Source of the DNA: Populus alba
Lineage: Eukaryota > Streptophyta > Magnoliopsida > Malpighiales > Salicaceae
NCBI RefSeq assembly: GCF_005239225.2
Contig: NC_133300.1
Coordinates: 13,731,875 to 13,795,874 of the forward strand
DNA: 64,000 nucleotides
Direction: 5' to 3'
Part shown: piece by piece, positions 23,901 through 33,390 of the stretch
Numbering within the stretch: position 1 is the first letter of the stretch
Layout: every line of letters starts with the position of its first letter
Notes under the pieces: generated by a model
The model's input: the letters and a program-made list of their open reading frames with translations, nothing else
The model's database searches: none
Told to the model about the DNA's origin: nothing
Program-made: the position numbers and the translations under genes

Positions 23901-24440
23901 CTTCATTTTCTATCCACTAGATAAATTGTATTTAATAATATTTTTAAATTAATAATAAAAGTTTGGTTTTTATTTTAGTTTTATTCCTTTTAATTTTTTT
24001 CTTATTTTATTTATTTTTAATTCTTTTTTTAAAAAAAATATTGATGGAATTACCATGGAATTTGAATTACAAAAAGAATGATCGATAGACTAAGTCCCTT
24101 AGAAAAATCAGGAGACTTAAAAGAAAATTACAGGACTTGTCCGCTGATAAATACAAATAGAATTACCAACAAACTAAGTCCTCTAAAAGGTCTAGAGAGT
24201 TCATAAAACATTATAGGACTTTGCCACTGACAATATGTAAATCTTTGATGGGTTAATTTCATCGTTAATATGAATTCGATCACCGATGAAATTACCAATA
24301 GTTTATTCTGTCAATTTTATGTCATACTCACCGATAGAATTACTGACAGAATGATGCCATTAATTTTTTTTTTTTTACATGTTTTTTCTGTTTGTAAATC
24401 AATCGGTGATTATATTACCGAATGAATTATCGATAGAATA
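20935..24440. mobile_element. CACTA-like element with subterminal repeats (boundaries approximate)
   Basis: Both flanks carry arrays of a unit of about 60 bp built on 'aattacc.a..gactaagt.c.t', 'gaaagttctagagagttg' and 'acaattacaaatgaaatta'. One array lies at about 20950-21480 and the other at about 24040-24440, where it passes into accgatgaaattacc motifs typical of CACTA subterminal DNA. The interior (21500-23930) contains scattered frame pieces such as the 65-residue segment at 22462, all broken by stops. No CACTA-type terminal sequence could be pinned down. It is probably a decayed or non-autonomous copy. Confidence 0.5.
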
Positions 24441-24623
24441 TAAATCACTTACAATACGTTTTTTTTTATGATTATATTATAGAATGAATTATTATATAAT
24501 CCATCCATCTGTTTATTTGGCTTTAAAAATCCATTTTTTAAACTATCTTTATGTAAAAAACCTAATAAACACCCTTATAACTTTAAAAACTAATTTATCA
24601 ACTTAAAACGTATTAAAAACAAG

Positions 24624-24650
24624 ATGTGTGTGTGTGTGTGTGTGTGTGTG
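24624..24650. repeat. (GT)n microsatellite
   Basis: GT dinucleotide run of about 13 units directly abutting a perfect inverted repeat. Confidence 0.9.
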
Positions 24651-24710
24651 GAGAAGAGAAATGTGAATTTACAGTGGGCTTTCTAATTTAAATTCACATT
24701 TCTCTTCTCC
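24650..24710. repeat. perfect 22-bp inverted repeat with 17-nt loop
   Basis: Arm 24650-24671 (ggagaagagaaatgtgaat and three more bases) is exactly repeated in reverse complement at 24689-24710, separated by 24672-24688. The RNA or single strand would form a 22-bp hairpin. Confidence 0.85.
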
Positions 24711-25079
24711 ATTCTTTCCTAATTTATTTTATGTAATCATAACTCTAACTTCTACTCTCTTTTTTATATCAAAACAAAATTAAGTCGGCATAAGAAGAAG
24801 AAAAAAAAAAAAAGGGATAATTGAGATATTAGTTTGGCATGAGGATTGATTTCAAATTGTACCATCAATCAAAAGTTTCATTACTAGGAGCATAAATAAC
24901 AAATGAAGATTTTTTCCAGAGGAATCTAGTAGCTATTTATAGATAAACATATCTTATTCATATGGAACTCTTAGTTGCTACAAGATATCAGGAGAATTGC
25001 AATAACACATATGCTTTCTGCATATAAATTATTTTGAAATCAAAACTTATAGATTGGGTTCCTAAATTATTGATGGGGC
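24711..25079. other. AT-rich intergenic, no gene seen
   Basis: No recognisable protein or RNA gene between the hairpin and the purine-rich tract. Confidence 0.4.
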
Positions 25080-25940
25080 TAATATAAATCAGGCCTAACC
25101 AAGCCCAAGAAGAAGGAGAGTAAAGAGGAGAGGGGCTTAACCGAATCCAATGAGATTCAGCCCAACCGAATCTAATAAGGTTCAGCCTAACCAAGATTGA
25201 GAAGAAAAAAAAAGAGTGAAGAGAGAAGAAAGAAAAAAGAAGAAAATGGGAGAGGGAGGAAAACCCAACTATGACTAGAAAAGAAAAGGATAAAAAAAGA
25301 CAAAAAAAAAAAAGGAAGGGGAAAAAAGGAGAGGGAAAAGAAAGGCCCAACCTTGCATAAGAAATAAGAGAAAAGGGGAAGGGGAAGGGAAAAGAGAAAA
25401 AAGAGAAAGATGAGGCCTAACTGGGCTTTAGGAAAAAGACAAAAAAAAAAGAGAAAAAGCCTAATCAGGTCCAAGAATAAGCTTAATAGGGCAGGTAAGA
25501 AAGAGAATAAAGAAAGAAGGCATAAGAAACAAGAAAAAAAGGAAAGGAAAGGAAAAGAAGAGGCAGAAAAACATGTCATTGGAGTAACGTAAATTTTTTT
25601 CTAACAACACGTGTTATTGAGAAATGTTACCCTTATCAAGACCAAGCCAAATGCACCTAAGAAGACACCAACCATACGACTTATGCGTCACTTAATTACA
25701 GCAAGGAAAAGCTTACGCCATACACACTTTTTTTTCCTTCCATTTTAGTCAATGATTCTTTAACAACTCTCCAATCTAGTCCTTAATTTGACCTTGCCAA
25801 GCCCAAAAAAGAATAAGAGAAAAAAAAAAAAAAATGAATTGTGCCTAAATAACCTTAGCCCAACCAAACCCACTAAGAAAAGTGAGGTATAAGAAGAAAA
25901 GAGAAAAGAGAAAAAAATGGACAAGATTGTCAAAAAAAAC
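25080..25940. repeat. purine-rich (GA) low-complexity tract
   Basis: The plus strand is overwhelmingly A and G from about 25190 to 25580, interrupted by recurring cccaac/cctaacc and ggttcagcc/gattcagccc strings near 25090-25200 and 25850-25880. The long minus-strand frames here (rich in Phe, Leu and Ser) result from composition, not selection. The recurring gcccaacc phrases suggest decayed LTR sequence. Confidence 0.6.
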
Positions 25941-26538
25941 TGGCAAGAACAACTTATTCTCTTTGTGTCAGCAAATCTTATATTATACATGATATAAGGT
26001 TCGGGGCATGCCCAATATACTTCGATCATATTAAATTATTTATTTTACAAGTTATTAGTGCATGAACACACCCAAATTCTTGCAATACGACACCAACTTG
26101 AATTCTTCAAGTTGATAGTATGATGCTTACATGAAAACCATATCTCATAAGTTAACAATATGAACATTTACATGAACAAATTGTACTAAAATGCCAAATG
26201 CGATATATAACAAGTAAATTTGTAGGTTAATGGTATTTTTTTATGCAATGTTTTTTGTCTAGTGAATTTGCTTTCAAAATAAAACACACACATATTCTTT
26301 AAAATAAATCATGCGGGGGAGAAACTTCAAGAGTTAAATCAACACTTTGATGGAGAATTGAAGTTTTTGAAACATAAAGGCATTTTTGCTAGTTTTGCTA
26401 ACTCAGGAAAATGAAAGGACTTTATTGATAAATAGCATGAAACATTTGAGAGAATTGATAAAGAATAAATTAAAAAAAATCAAGATAATTCATTTTTCCA
26501 CTTAAAAGTATAAAAATGAAATAAACATGGATATTATC

Positions 26539-26820
26539 TATTAGAGAATAATATAAATCGAGAACTCATCTAATAGCTTAAATTTCCGAGTTAAAATTAT
26601 TATTTGATATATAATCAAAACTTTACCGAACAAATGACCATGAGTTCAAATCTCACAACTCTCATTTTATCTTCTAATTAAGATTAATTAATAACACAAT
26701 ATAGAGTGAGTTTGCACAAGTTTTTCAAGCCAATTTTTTTTTAATTGAGACTATATTATATCTTGAAATTTTATATAATCATTTAAGTTTTTAGATTAAA
26801 AAATATATTTTTGAATCTTT
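26539..26820 (+). mobile_element. degenerate TRIM copy, same family as 4112-4614
   Basis: Begins attagagaataatataaat, then 'ctcatctaatagcttaa', 'ccatgagttcaaatctcac' and 'gagtttgcacaagttt', in the same order as the intact element. A second LTR-like stretch begins near 26750 (tatatcttgaaattt...tttaagtttttagat). The primer-binding site and the TG/CA ends have decayed. Confidence 0.6.
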
Positions 26821-27089
26821 ACGAATAGGATTGCATTCACATGCAAGATCAAAGATGAACCAAAACAATCATTCTATTCACATATGTGATTCTTGTGAAT
26901 GCTTATTATAATCCATGCCCTAATTATATACAAGGAGTGCAATTTAGGCAAGGTGAAGTCACTCCTTCGTCACTTGGTCGTAATTATTTGATAAAAGATA
27001 AGATTAAGAGCCCAAAAGAGATGGGATTATTATTAAAATTAAAATAGACTAAAGCAGGAAACGTAATAATCTGCTTTTCTAATTAAAGT

Positions 27090-27600
27090 ATGTTTGTTGT
27101 TAGCCCAATAAAGATACTTGTTCCCTTTGCTTCAAGCCTTTATAAGTGTGGGCCAGGCCAGCCAAGGCAAACAGAGGATAACGGATCACAGGATAACGAC
27201 AGCACATTCTCTGCAGTGTTTATGAAGCAAAGCAAACGACGGCGCGTTGGACTCAACATTTTTCGCTTTAAACGACTAATCGTGGTTGTTCAGGACCACG
27301 TGAACTGGAGCTGAACAAAAGAGGGGGCAGGTGGCCCCCATCTTCACCTTCTGGAAGGACACCCCACGTGGAATCCTTTATCCACAGCCACGTTTTCAAC
27401 CTTAAGGAATCTTTTTTTTTTCTTTTTTATAATTATAATATTTCTTTTTAGTGAACGATAAAGAGGGAGGCCAAGCCAACCACCGTGAGTCCTTAAATTG
27501 ACGGGGCTGCTGGCTTTCATTGACCACCTGTGGACCCCGACTACTTCCCCCTGGACCCCACCTCCCTTCCCTCTGCTACAAACCTCCATTCGTAAACAAA
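27090..27600. promoter_or_regulatory. GC-richer unique island with two G-boxes
   Basis: Composition rises sharply against the AT-rich surroundings. CACGTG occurs at 27297-27302 and 27365-27370. Open frames on both strands are short and unlike proteins. It lies about 1.1 kb upstream of the RPK2-like gene and could be a distal regulatory region or the remains of a gene; neither is shown. Confidence 0.3.
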
Positions 27601-28520
27601 ATCAAATAAATTCTTGAGGCATGCGAAAAAGATGAGCCTCGAATTGGTCCCCTCATTATCATTACATTTTTTATATGGTTGCTAGAACTTTTTTTTTTTT
27701 CAATTAGATCTTAGAAATTTCAAAAAGAATTATGATGTACTGCCGTTCTTTAATATTAAATATGACAAATCCCAGGTTATCTTTTGATTATTGAAAATAG
27801 TAAGAGAATATTTAAAAAATTTCTTAATTTTATCACAGAAAATTATAACAAGTTCATAATAATCTCAATTAAATATTTTTATTAAAGTTGATAATCAACA
27901 AAATTTATACAAAATAAACATGTAAAACTAATCACTATATACAAGTTAAATCTTGAGGTGTATATTTTAATTGGTCAAGTTCTGAGTTTGTTTTTCATAA
28001 ATTACTGCTTAAAGTATCATAAAACTTATAATTACTAGAGGCATAACTATTCTTTAATTTTAAGGTATTGAAGGATTAGTTGGGATATAAATAAACTGGT
28101 TTGGACATTCATAATTATATATTATCTAGGTAAACCTCTGTGGTCCGAGTCCTGAATATGATGGCCACTGGGGACTTACAAACTTCATACGCACAAGCTG
28201 GCTCGGACACCCATGTTAAACTAAAAAAAAAAAATAAGAAAGGACTAGCTCGAGAATCATTTTGTAGCATGGCAGGCAAAAATTAAGTGAAAATGTATGG
28301 TGGAGGTACTTGATTAAGACGGCATTGAAAAAAGGTTTAATTGAAGAACTAGTTTGCTAGAAAACTAAGCTGAGAATTACATGATAATAGGGGGGCTAGA
28401 ACGATGTTTGGCCCAAAGAAAAATGAAAAGGAAAGAAATGTGAGAGAAGAAGGAAATGAAGAAATTAAAGAAAAAGAAACGAAAAACGCGTTTTCCTAAA
28501 GAACACATATACTGTTGAAT
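27601..28520. other. upstream region of the RPK2-like gene
   Basis: AT-rich DNA without a gene. The last 60 bases before the coding region (28515-28557) turn CT-rich, as in many plant leaders. Confidence 0.4.
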
Positions 28521-28573
28521 CTTTACTCTTTCCTTTCCTCTTACTTGTTCTCTCTCAGTGAAAGACCCTAAAA

Positions 28574-28589
28574 TTAGGGTTAGGGTTTT
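28574..28589 (+). promoter_or_regulatory. telo-box-like repeat in the RPK2 leader
   Basis: ttagggttagggtttt is two telomere-type units, the complement of the AAACCCTAA telo-box found in leaders and promoters of many plant genes active in dividing cells. It lies about 100 bp upstream of the start codon. Confidence 0.4.
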
Positions 28590-28689
28590 CGAAAACAGAG
28601 AAGAAAAGAAAAACCTCTCTAGTCATTCACTTCAAAAACTGAAAGAGAGGGGCTTTCAGTGTTTTAGAGACCCTTTTGAGGGTTCTAAA

Positions 28690-31600
28690 ATGGGTTCCTC
28701 TTATTTTCTTTCTTCAGTTATCAAGTGGCAATCTTTCACAAAACTGAAGCTTTTCTCTCTCTTCTGTGTCTTCTCTCTGTCACTAAACGGCGTCGCTTCT
28801 TTTGATTCTGACAAATCTGTGCTGTTACAGTTCAAGAACTCAGTCTCTGATCCTTCAGGGCTTATCTCCGGCTGGAATCTGATCAGCACCAACCACTGTC
28901 ACTGGAACGGCGTGTCCTGTGATGCTAATTCGCGTGTCGTTTCGCTTAATATCACTGGAAATGGAAACTACAGAGGTAAGAAAAGTGGAGGTGGAGGTGC
29001 TATTTTGTGTTCTGGTGATTCTATTGAGCTTTCACTGTACGGGTTTGGGATTAGGAGAGATTGTAAAGGTAGTAATGGAATTTTAATGGGAAAGTTGGTG
29101 CCTTTGATTGCTAGGTTAAGTGAACTTAGGGTTTTATCATTGCCCTTTAATGGGTTTCTCGGGTTGATACCGAGTGAAATATGGGGCATGGAGAAGTTAG
29201 AAGTTCTCGATCTGGAGGGTAATTTGGTATCTGGGTCGTTGCCGGTTTCATTTTCCGGGTTAAAGAACTTGAGGGTTTTGAATTTAGGGTTTAACAGAAT
29301 AGAAGGAGAGATACCGGATTCACTTTCTCGCTGTGATGGTTTGGAGATCTTTAATATAGCTGGTAATCGTATTAACGGGACAATTCCAGGGTTTGCTGGT
29401 CGGTTTAAGGGTGTGTATTTGTCGTTGAATCAGCTTGGTGGCTCCCTACCTGAGGATTTCGGATATAATTGTGAGAAACTTGAGCATTTAGATTTATCTG
29501 GGAATTTCTTGGTTGGAGGGATTCCTAGTAATTTAGGGAATTGTGGGAATTTGAGGACATTGTTGCTGTATTCAAATATGTTTGAAGAAATTATTCCACG
29601 TGAACTGGGTAAGCTTGGGAAGCTAGAAGTGTTGGATGTGTCAAGGAATAGTCTTAGCGGGTCGGTACCCCCTGAGCTTGGAAATTGCTCTGCTTTGTCT
29701 GTGCTTGTGCTTTCAAATATGTTTGATCCGTATCAGGACGTTAATGGTACGAGAGGGACCAGTTTGTTGGATCATTTGAGCTCTGTGAATGAAGATTTCA
29801 ATTTTTTTCAAGGGGGTATTCCTGCAGATGTCATGACTCTTCCGAAACTTAGGATGCTGTGGGCACCAAGCGCAACCCTTGACGGCATGTTGCTGAGCAA
29901 CTGGGATTCCTGTGATAGCTTGGAAATGATCAATTTGTCTCACAACTTCTTCAAAGGAGAAATCCCTCATGGGTTCAGTCGCTGCAATAAGCTGCGGTAT
30001 CTGGATTTGAGCTCCAATGGGCTCTATGGTGAACTTCATGAGGAGTTTCGAGTTCCTTGTATGACTGTTTTTGATGTTAGTGGAAATGCATTGTCAGGTT
30101 CCATCCCCAGTTTCTATAGCAGCAGTTGCCCTCCTGTTCCTTCCACAATTGAGTATCCCTTAAATGTTTATGACCCGTCATCTGCCTATATATCATTTTT
30201 TGCATATAAAGCTAAGGCAGGAAGTCCTACTATGTCACTTGGAAGAAATGGTGAAATCTCAGTTTTTCATAACTTTGGGGACAACAACTTTACTGGTACT
30301 CTCCAGTCCCTTCCTATTTCCCCGGTAAGATTAGGAAAGCAAACTGCTTACACATTTTTGGCTGGAGACAACAAGCTCAGCGGGCCATTTCCTGGGATCT
30401 TGTTTGAGAATTGTGATGGATTGAACATGATGATTGTCAATGTTAGCAATAATAGAATGTCTGGTCAGATTCCGGCAAATATGGGTCCAATGTGCAGATC
30501 ACTCAAGCTTCTGGATGCATCTAAGAATCAGATTGCTGGGACCATTCCACCAAGTGTTGGCGAATTAGTTTCTCTTGTTTATCTTGACATGAGTTGGAAC
30601 CTTTTGCAAGGCCGGATACCATCAAGTTTGAGCCAATTAAGTGGTTTGAAGTATCTTTCTTTGACTGGTAATAGAATAGTTGGTTCTATTCCTTCTAGCA
30701 TAGGGAAGCTGCAAACTTTAGAGGTTCTGGATCTCTCTTCAAACTTGCTTTCTGGGGAGATACCAAATGATCTTGTGAGGTTGAGAAATCTGACTGCTCT
30801 TCTGCTCAATAACAATAAACTCTCCGGGCAGATTCCTTCTGGTTTGGCAAATGTGACTTTGCTCTCAATCTTTAATGTCTCCTTCAATAACTTGTCTGGG
30901 CCTCTGCCATCAAGTAACAATTTGATGAAATGTAGCAGTGTTCTTGGAAACCCGTATCTACACCCTTGCCATGTTTTCTCCCTAGCATCGCCATCTCCAG
31001 ATTCTCCAGGAAGGGCTTCTGAGGCACAAAGCTATACTTCTCCATCAGGTCAAAGTCAGAAGAACGGGAGTGGTGGCTTCACATCAATTGAGATAGCATC
31101 AATAGCCTCTGCATCAGCCATTTTTTCTGTTCTACTAGCTCTTATTTTCCTATTCATCTACACCAGAAAGTTGAGTCCAAAGTCCAAAATAATGGGATCT
31201 GCTAGAAAGGAAGTAACAATCTTCACAGATATTGGGGTTCCCCTGACATTTGAGAATGTGGTGCGGGCTACTGGGAGCTTCAATGCAAGTAATTGCATCG
31301 GCAATGGGGGTTTTGGGTCCACTTACAAGGCAGAGATCTCTCCCGGAGTTCTGGTGGCAATTAAAAAGCTTGCAGTTGGACGATTCCAGGGAATTCAACA
31401 ATTCCATGCAGAGATCAAAACCCTTGGAAGACTCCACCATCCAAATCTTGTCACTTTGATTGGTTATCATGCCAGTGAAACGGAAATGTTCCTCATATAT
31501 AACTATTTGCCAGGTGGTAATTTGGAAAAGTTTATCCAGGAAAGGTCCACGAGGGCTGTGGATTGGAGGATACTTCACAAAATTGCTCTGGACATAGCTC

Positions 31601-32121
31601 GAGCACTAGCCTACCTTCATGATCAGTGTGTACCACGTGTACTCCATCGAGATGTCAAACCCAGTAATATTCTGCTAGATGATGATTTCAACGCCTATCT
31701 ATCCGACTTTGGTTTGGCCAGGCTCTTGGGAACCTCTGAAACCCATGCTACAACAGGTGTGGCTGGGACTTTCGGATATGTTGCCCCGGAGTATGCAATG
31801 ACTTGCCGTGTTTCAGATAAGGCCGATGTTTATAGTTATGGGGTTGTGCTTCTTGAATTACTTTCAGACAAGAAAGCTTTGGATCCATCATTTTCATCGT
31901 ACGGGAATGGTTTCAACATTGTTGCTTGGGCATGTATGCTCCTACGGCAGGGCAGAGCTAAGGAGTTCTTTACAGCAGGGCTATGGGATGCAGGTCCACA
32001 TGATGATTTGGTAGAAGTCTTACACATGGCAGTTGTGTGTACGGTTGACTCCCTCTCTACCAGGCCAACAATGAAGCAGGTTGTCCGTCGGTTGAAACAA
32101 CTGCAACCGCCTTCATGCTAG
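28690..32121 (+). CDS. RPK2: LRR receptor-like serine/threonine kinase, RPK2/TOADSTOOL2 type
   Basis: Single-exon gene of 1143 residues, close to the length of Arabidopsis RPK2. The ATG at 28690 is the first in frame and is followed by a hydrophobic signal peptide (to about residue 37). An LRR N-terminal cap with a paired-Cys motif (HCHWNGVSC) and more than twenty leucine-rich repeats fill residues 40-760, interrupted near 480-530 by a non-LRR island. A membrane helix lies at about 801-824. The cytoplasmic kinase domain has the glycine loop (GNGGFGSTY from G871), Lys892, catalytic HRDVKPSN with Asp988, DFG at Asp1006 and an APEYAMT segment, so it looks active. RPK2 proteins act at the plasma membrane in meristem (CLE peptide) signalling and anther development; that role here is by homology. 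An AATAAA at 32382 could serve polyadenylation. It is convergent with the AFP gene. Confidence 0.93.
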   Translation: MGSSYFLSSVIKWQSFTKLKLFSLFCVFSLSLNGVASFDSDKSVLLQFKNSVSDPSGLISGWNLISTNHCHWNGVSCDANSRVVSLNITGNGNYRGKKSGGGGAILCSGDSIELSLYGFGIRRDCKGSNGILMGKLVPLIARLSELRVLSLPFNGFLGLIPSEIWGMEKLEVLDLEGNLVSGSLPVSFSGLKNLRVLNLGFNRIEGEIPDSLSRCDGLEIFNIAGNRINGTIPGFAGRFKGVYLSLNQLGGSLPEDFGYNCEKLEHLDLSGNFLVGGIPSNLGNCGNLRTLLLYSNMFEEIIPRELGKLGKLEVLDVSRNSLSGSVPPELGNCSALSVLVLSNMFDPYQDVNGTRGTSLLDHLSSVNEDFNFFQGGIPADVMTLPKLRMLWAPSATLDGMLLSNWDSCDSLEMINLSHNFFKGEIPHGFSRCNKLRYLDLSSNGLYGELHEEFRVPCMTVFDVSGNALSGSIPSFYSSSCPPVPSTIEYPLNVYDPSSAYISFFAYKAKAGSPTMSLGRNGEISVFHNFGDNNFTGTLQSLPISPVRLGKQTAYTFLAGDNKLSGPFPGILFENCDGLNMMIVNVSNNRMSGQIPANMGPMCRSLKLLDASKNQIAGTIPPSVGELVSLVYLDMSWNLLQGRIPSSLSQLSGLKYLSLTGNRIVGSIPSSIGKLQTLEVLDLSSNLLSGEIPNDLVRLRNLTALLLNNNKLSGQIPSGLANVTLLSIFNVSFNNLSGPLPSSNNLMKCSSVLGNPYLHPCHVFSLASPSPDSPGRASEAQSYTSPSGQSQKNGSGGFTSIEIASIASASAIFSVLLALIFLFIYTRKLSPKSKIMGSARKEVTIFTDIGVPLTFENVVRATGSFNASNCIGNGGFGSTYKAEISPGVLVAIKKLAVGRFQGIQQFHAEIKTLGRLHHPNLVTLIGYHASETEMFLIYNYLPGGNLEKFIQERSTRAVDWRILHKIALDIARALAYLHDQCVPRVLHRDVKPSNILLDDDFNAYLSDFGLARLLGTSETHATTGVAGTFGYVAPEYAMTCRVSDKADVYSYGVVLLELLSDKKALDPSFSSYGNGFNIVAWACMLLRQGRAKEFFTAGLWDAGPHDDLVEVLHMAVVCTVDSLSTRPTMKQVVRRLKQLQPPSC

Positions 32122-33390
32122 TTGCTTGATAATGTTTGTTTGATTAACATAGGGATTTGTAGTGGGTAAAGGCCCATTGTATTTATGCTTTCTTGGTCCT
32201 CATTATGGGCTGCCCGTAGGTAGAGCTAAACTGTAGTTATTCCCACTTGTAAAGTGTAATATAGTTTTGCCCCCATTTTTCGAAGTTGTTTCCCCACCTG
32301 GGGGCTCACTGGTGAATCTGCAAAAGAATGCAGATGTTCATTCGCCACGGTGTATACATGTTTCTCAGTTTCCATTTGTTCAATAAAGCCATAGAATCGA
32401 GATATTTGCTGGGAATATGTTTGTGCTCACGTAAACAATGCCAAGGTATTGCCCTTGAAACGAATCGTGCAGTTTGAACTTCTACTTATCATGTGAAGTT
32501 CAATGAAATAGGGATTTTAATCTAAAGTCCATTCCAGTGGTTGCTGGAGCAGCAAAAGGCGATCCACGCCTTGCCTTCTTGATCAAATCACAACCTTCGC
32601 CCTGTAGTGACAACGTTAGCTCTGCATTTGGCCATTGTGGTGTTGTTTCCCTGTGCAAGTCATGCTTTTGATGGTTCTTTTTTCCTGTTCATTTCACTTG
32701 GTTCACGAGCAACAGCAACGATCATGAGAACCAATTTTACTTCCTTCAGCTGCAAGCAATAAGGTATACAAGCTGGACAAGATGATATTATTTATAGTCA
32801 ACAACTGCCTATTCGTGGTTTACCACTTTGTATACGGTTGATTGTGTATCGATGGAACTTCCTTTATGTTGTGTTGTTATGTTGCTAAGATCTCCACTCC
32901 ACAGGTGGTGAGTCGTTCTGTCTCACCCCTCTCCTTCATGAACATGCTTTTTCCGCAAGCTCAAACCGAAGTCGTTGAGGAATACGTACCGTTTGACTAC
33001 TTGCCGGTTTCTGAAGTCTTGCATCTCAGCTACAAATTCTCTCTTTTTTAGTTTGGTCAGGGACGTCCAATTCCTTAACCTAGAAGGAGTAGGCAAGAGT
33101 GGAACATTGTTTTCGCTTCTATACCAATTTTTGAAGCAGTCCAGCAATAGACCCCTGGTATTTTGTTAGCGCTCAATTGGGTATAAACTTTTGATCAAGA
33201 ATTCATCTGCTGTCAAAAAGGAAACAAAATAACCAGGCCATAGACACAATTCACCAGGTTGGCCTGCTTTACATTAGAAAAAATAATCTTGCATCACGCT
33301 ACACAGCTGAAAATGGAGGAAAAATAATTTAGGTTTGCAGTAACAGGCATGGTGATCTGCATAAGCCAGTAACCGGGGAAAAATTGAGAT
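32122..33390. other. RPK2 3' UTR and intergenic space
   Basis: The first 270-300 bases are probably the RPK2 3' UTR (AATAAA at 32382-32387). The rest lies between two convergent genes. Overlapping open frames at 32842-33169 on both strands (60-74 residues) have no recognisable features. I see no gene. Confidence 0.5.

Noticed and set aside
24988..25579. Minus-strand frames of 120-130 residues rich in Phe, Leu and Ser
   Set aside because: They are by-products of the purine-rich tract on the other strand. Two long overlapping frames in different registers show composition, not coding.
28558..28689. N-terminal extension of the RPK2-like protein by 44 residues
   Set aside because: The extension begins at GTG, has no ATG, and would bury the signal peptide. 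The leader is CT-rich with a telo-box.
32842..33169. Overlapping small frames on both strands between RPK2 and AFP
   Set aside because: Short, mutually overlapping, no known motif, no splice pattern that joins them to a neighbour.
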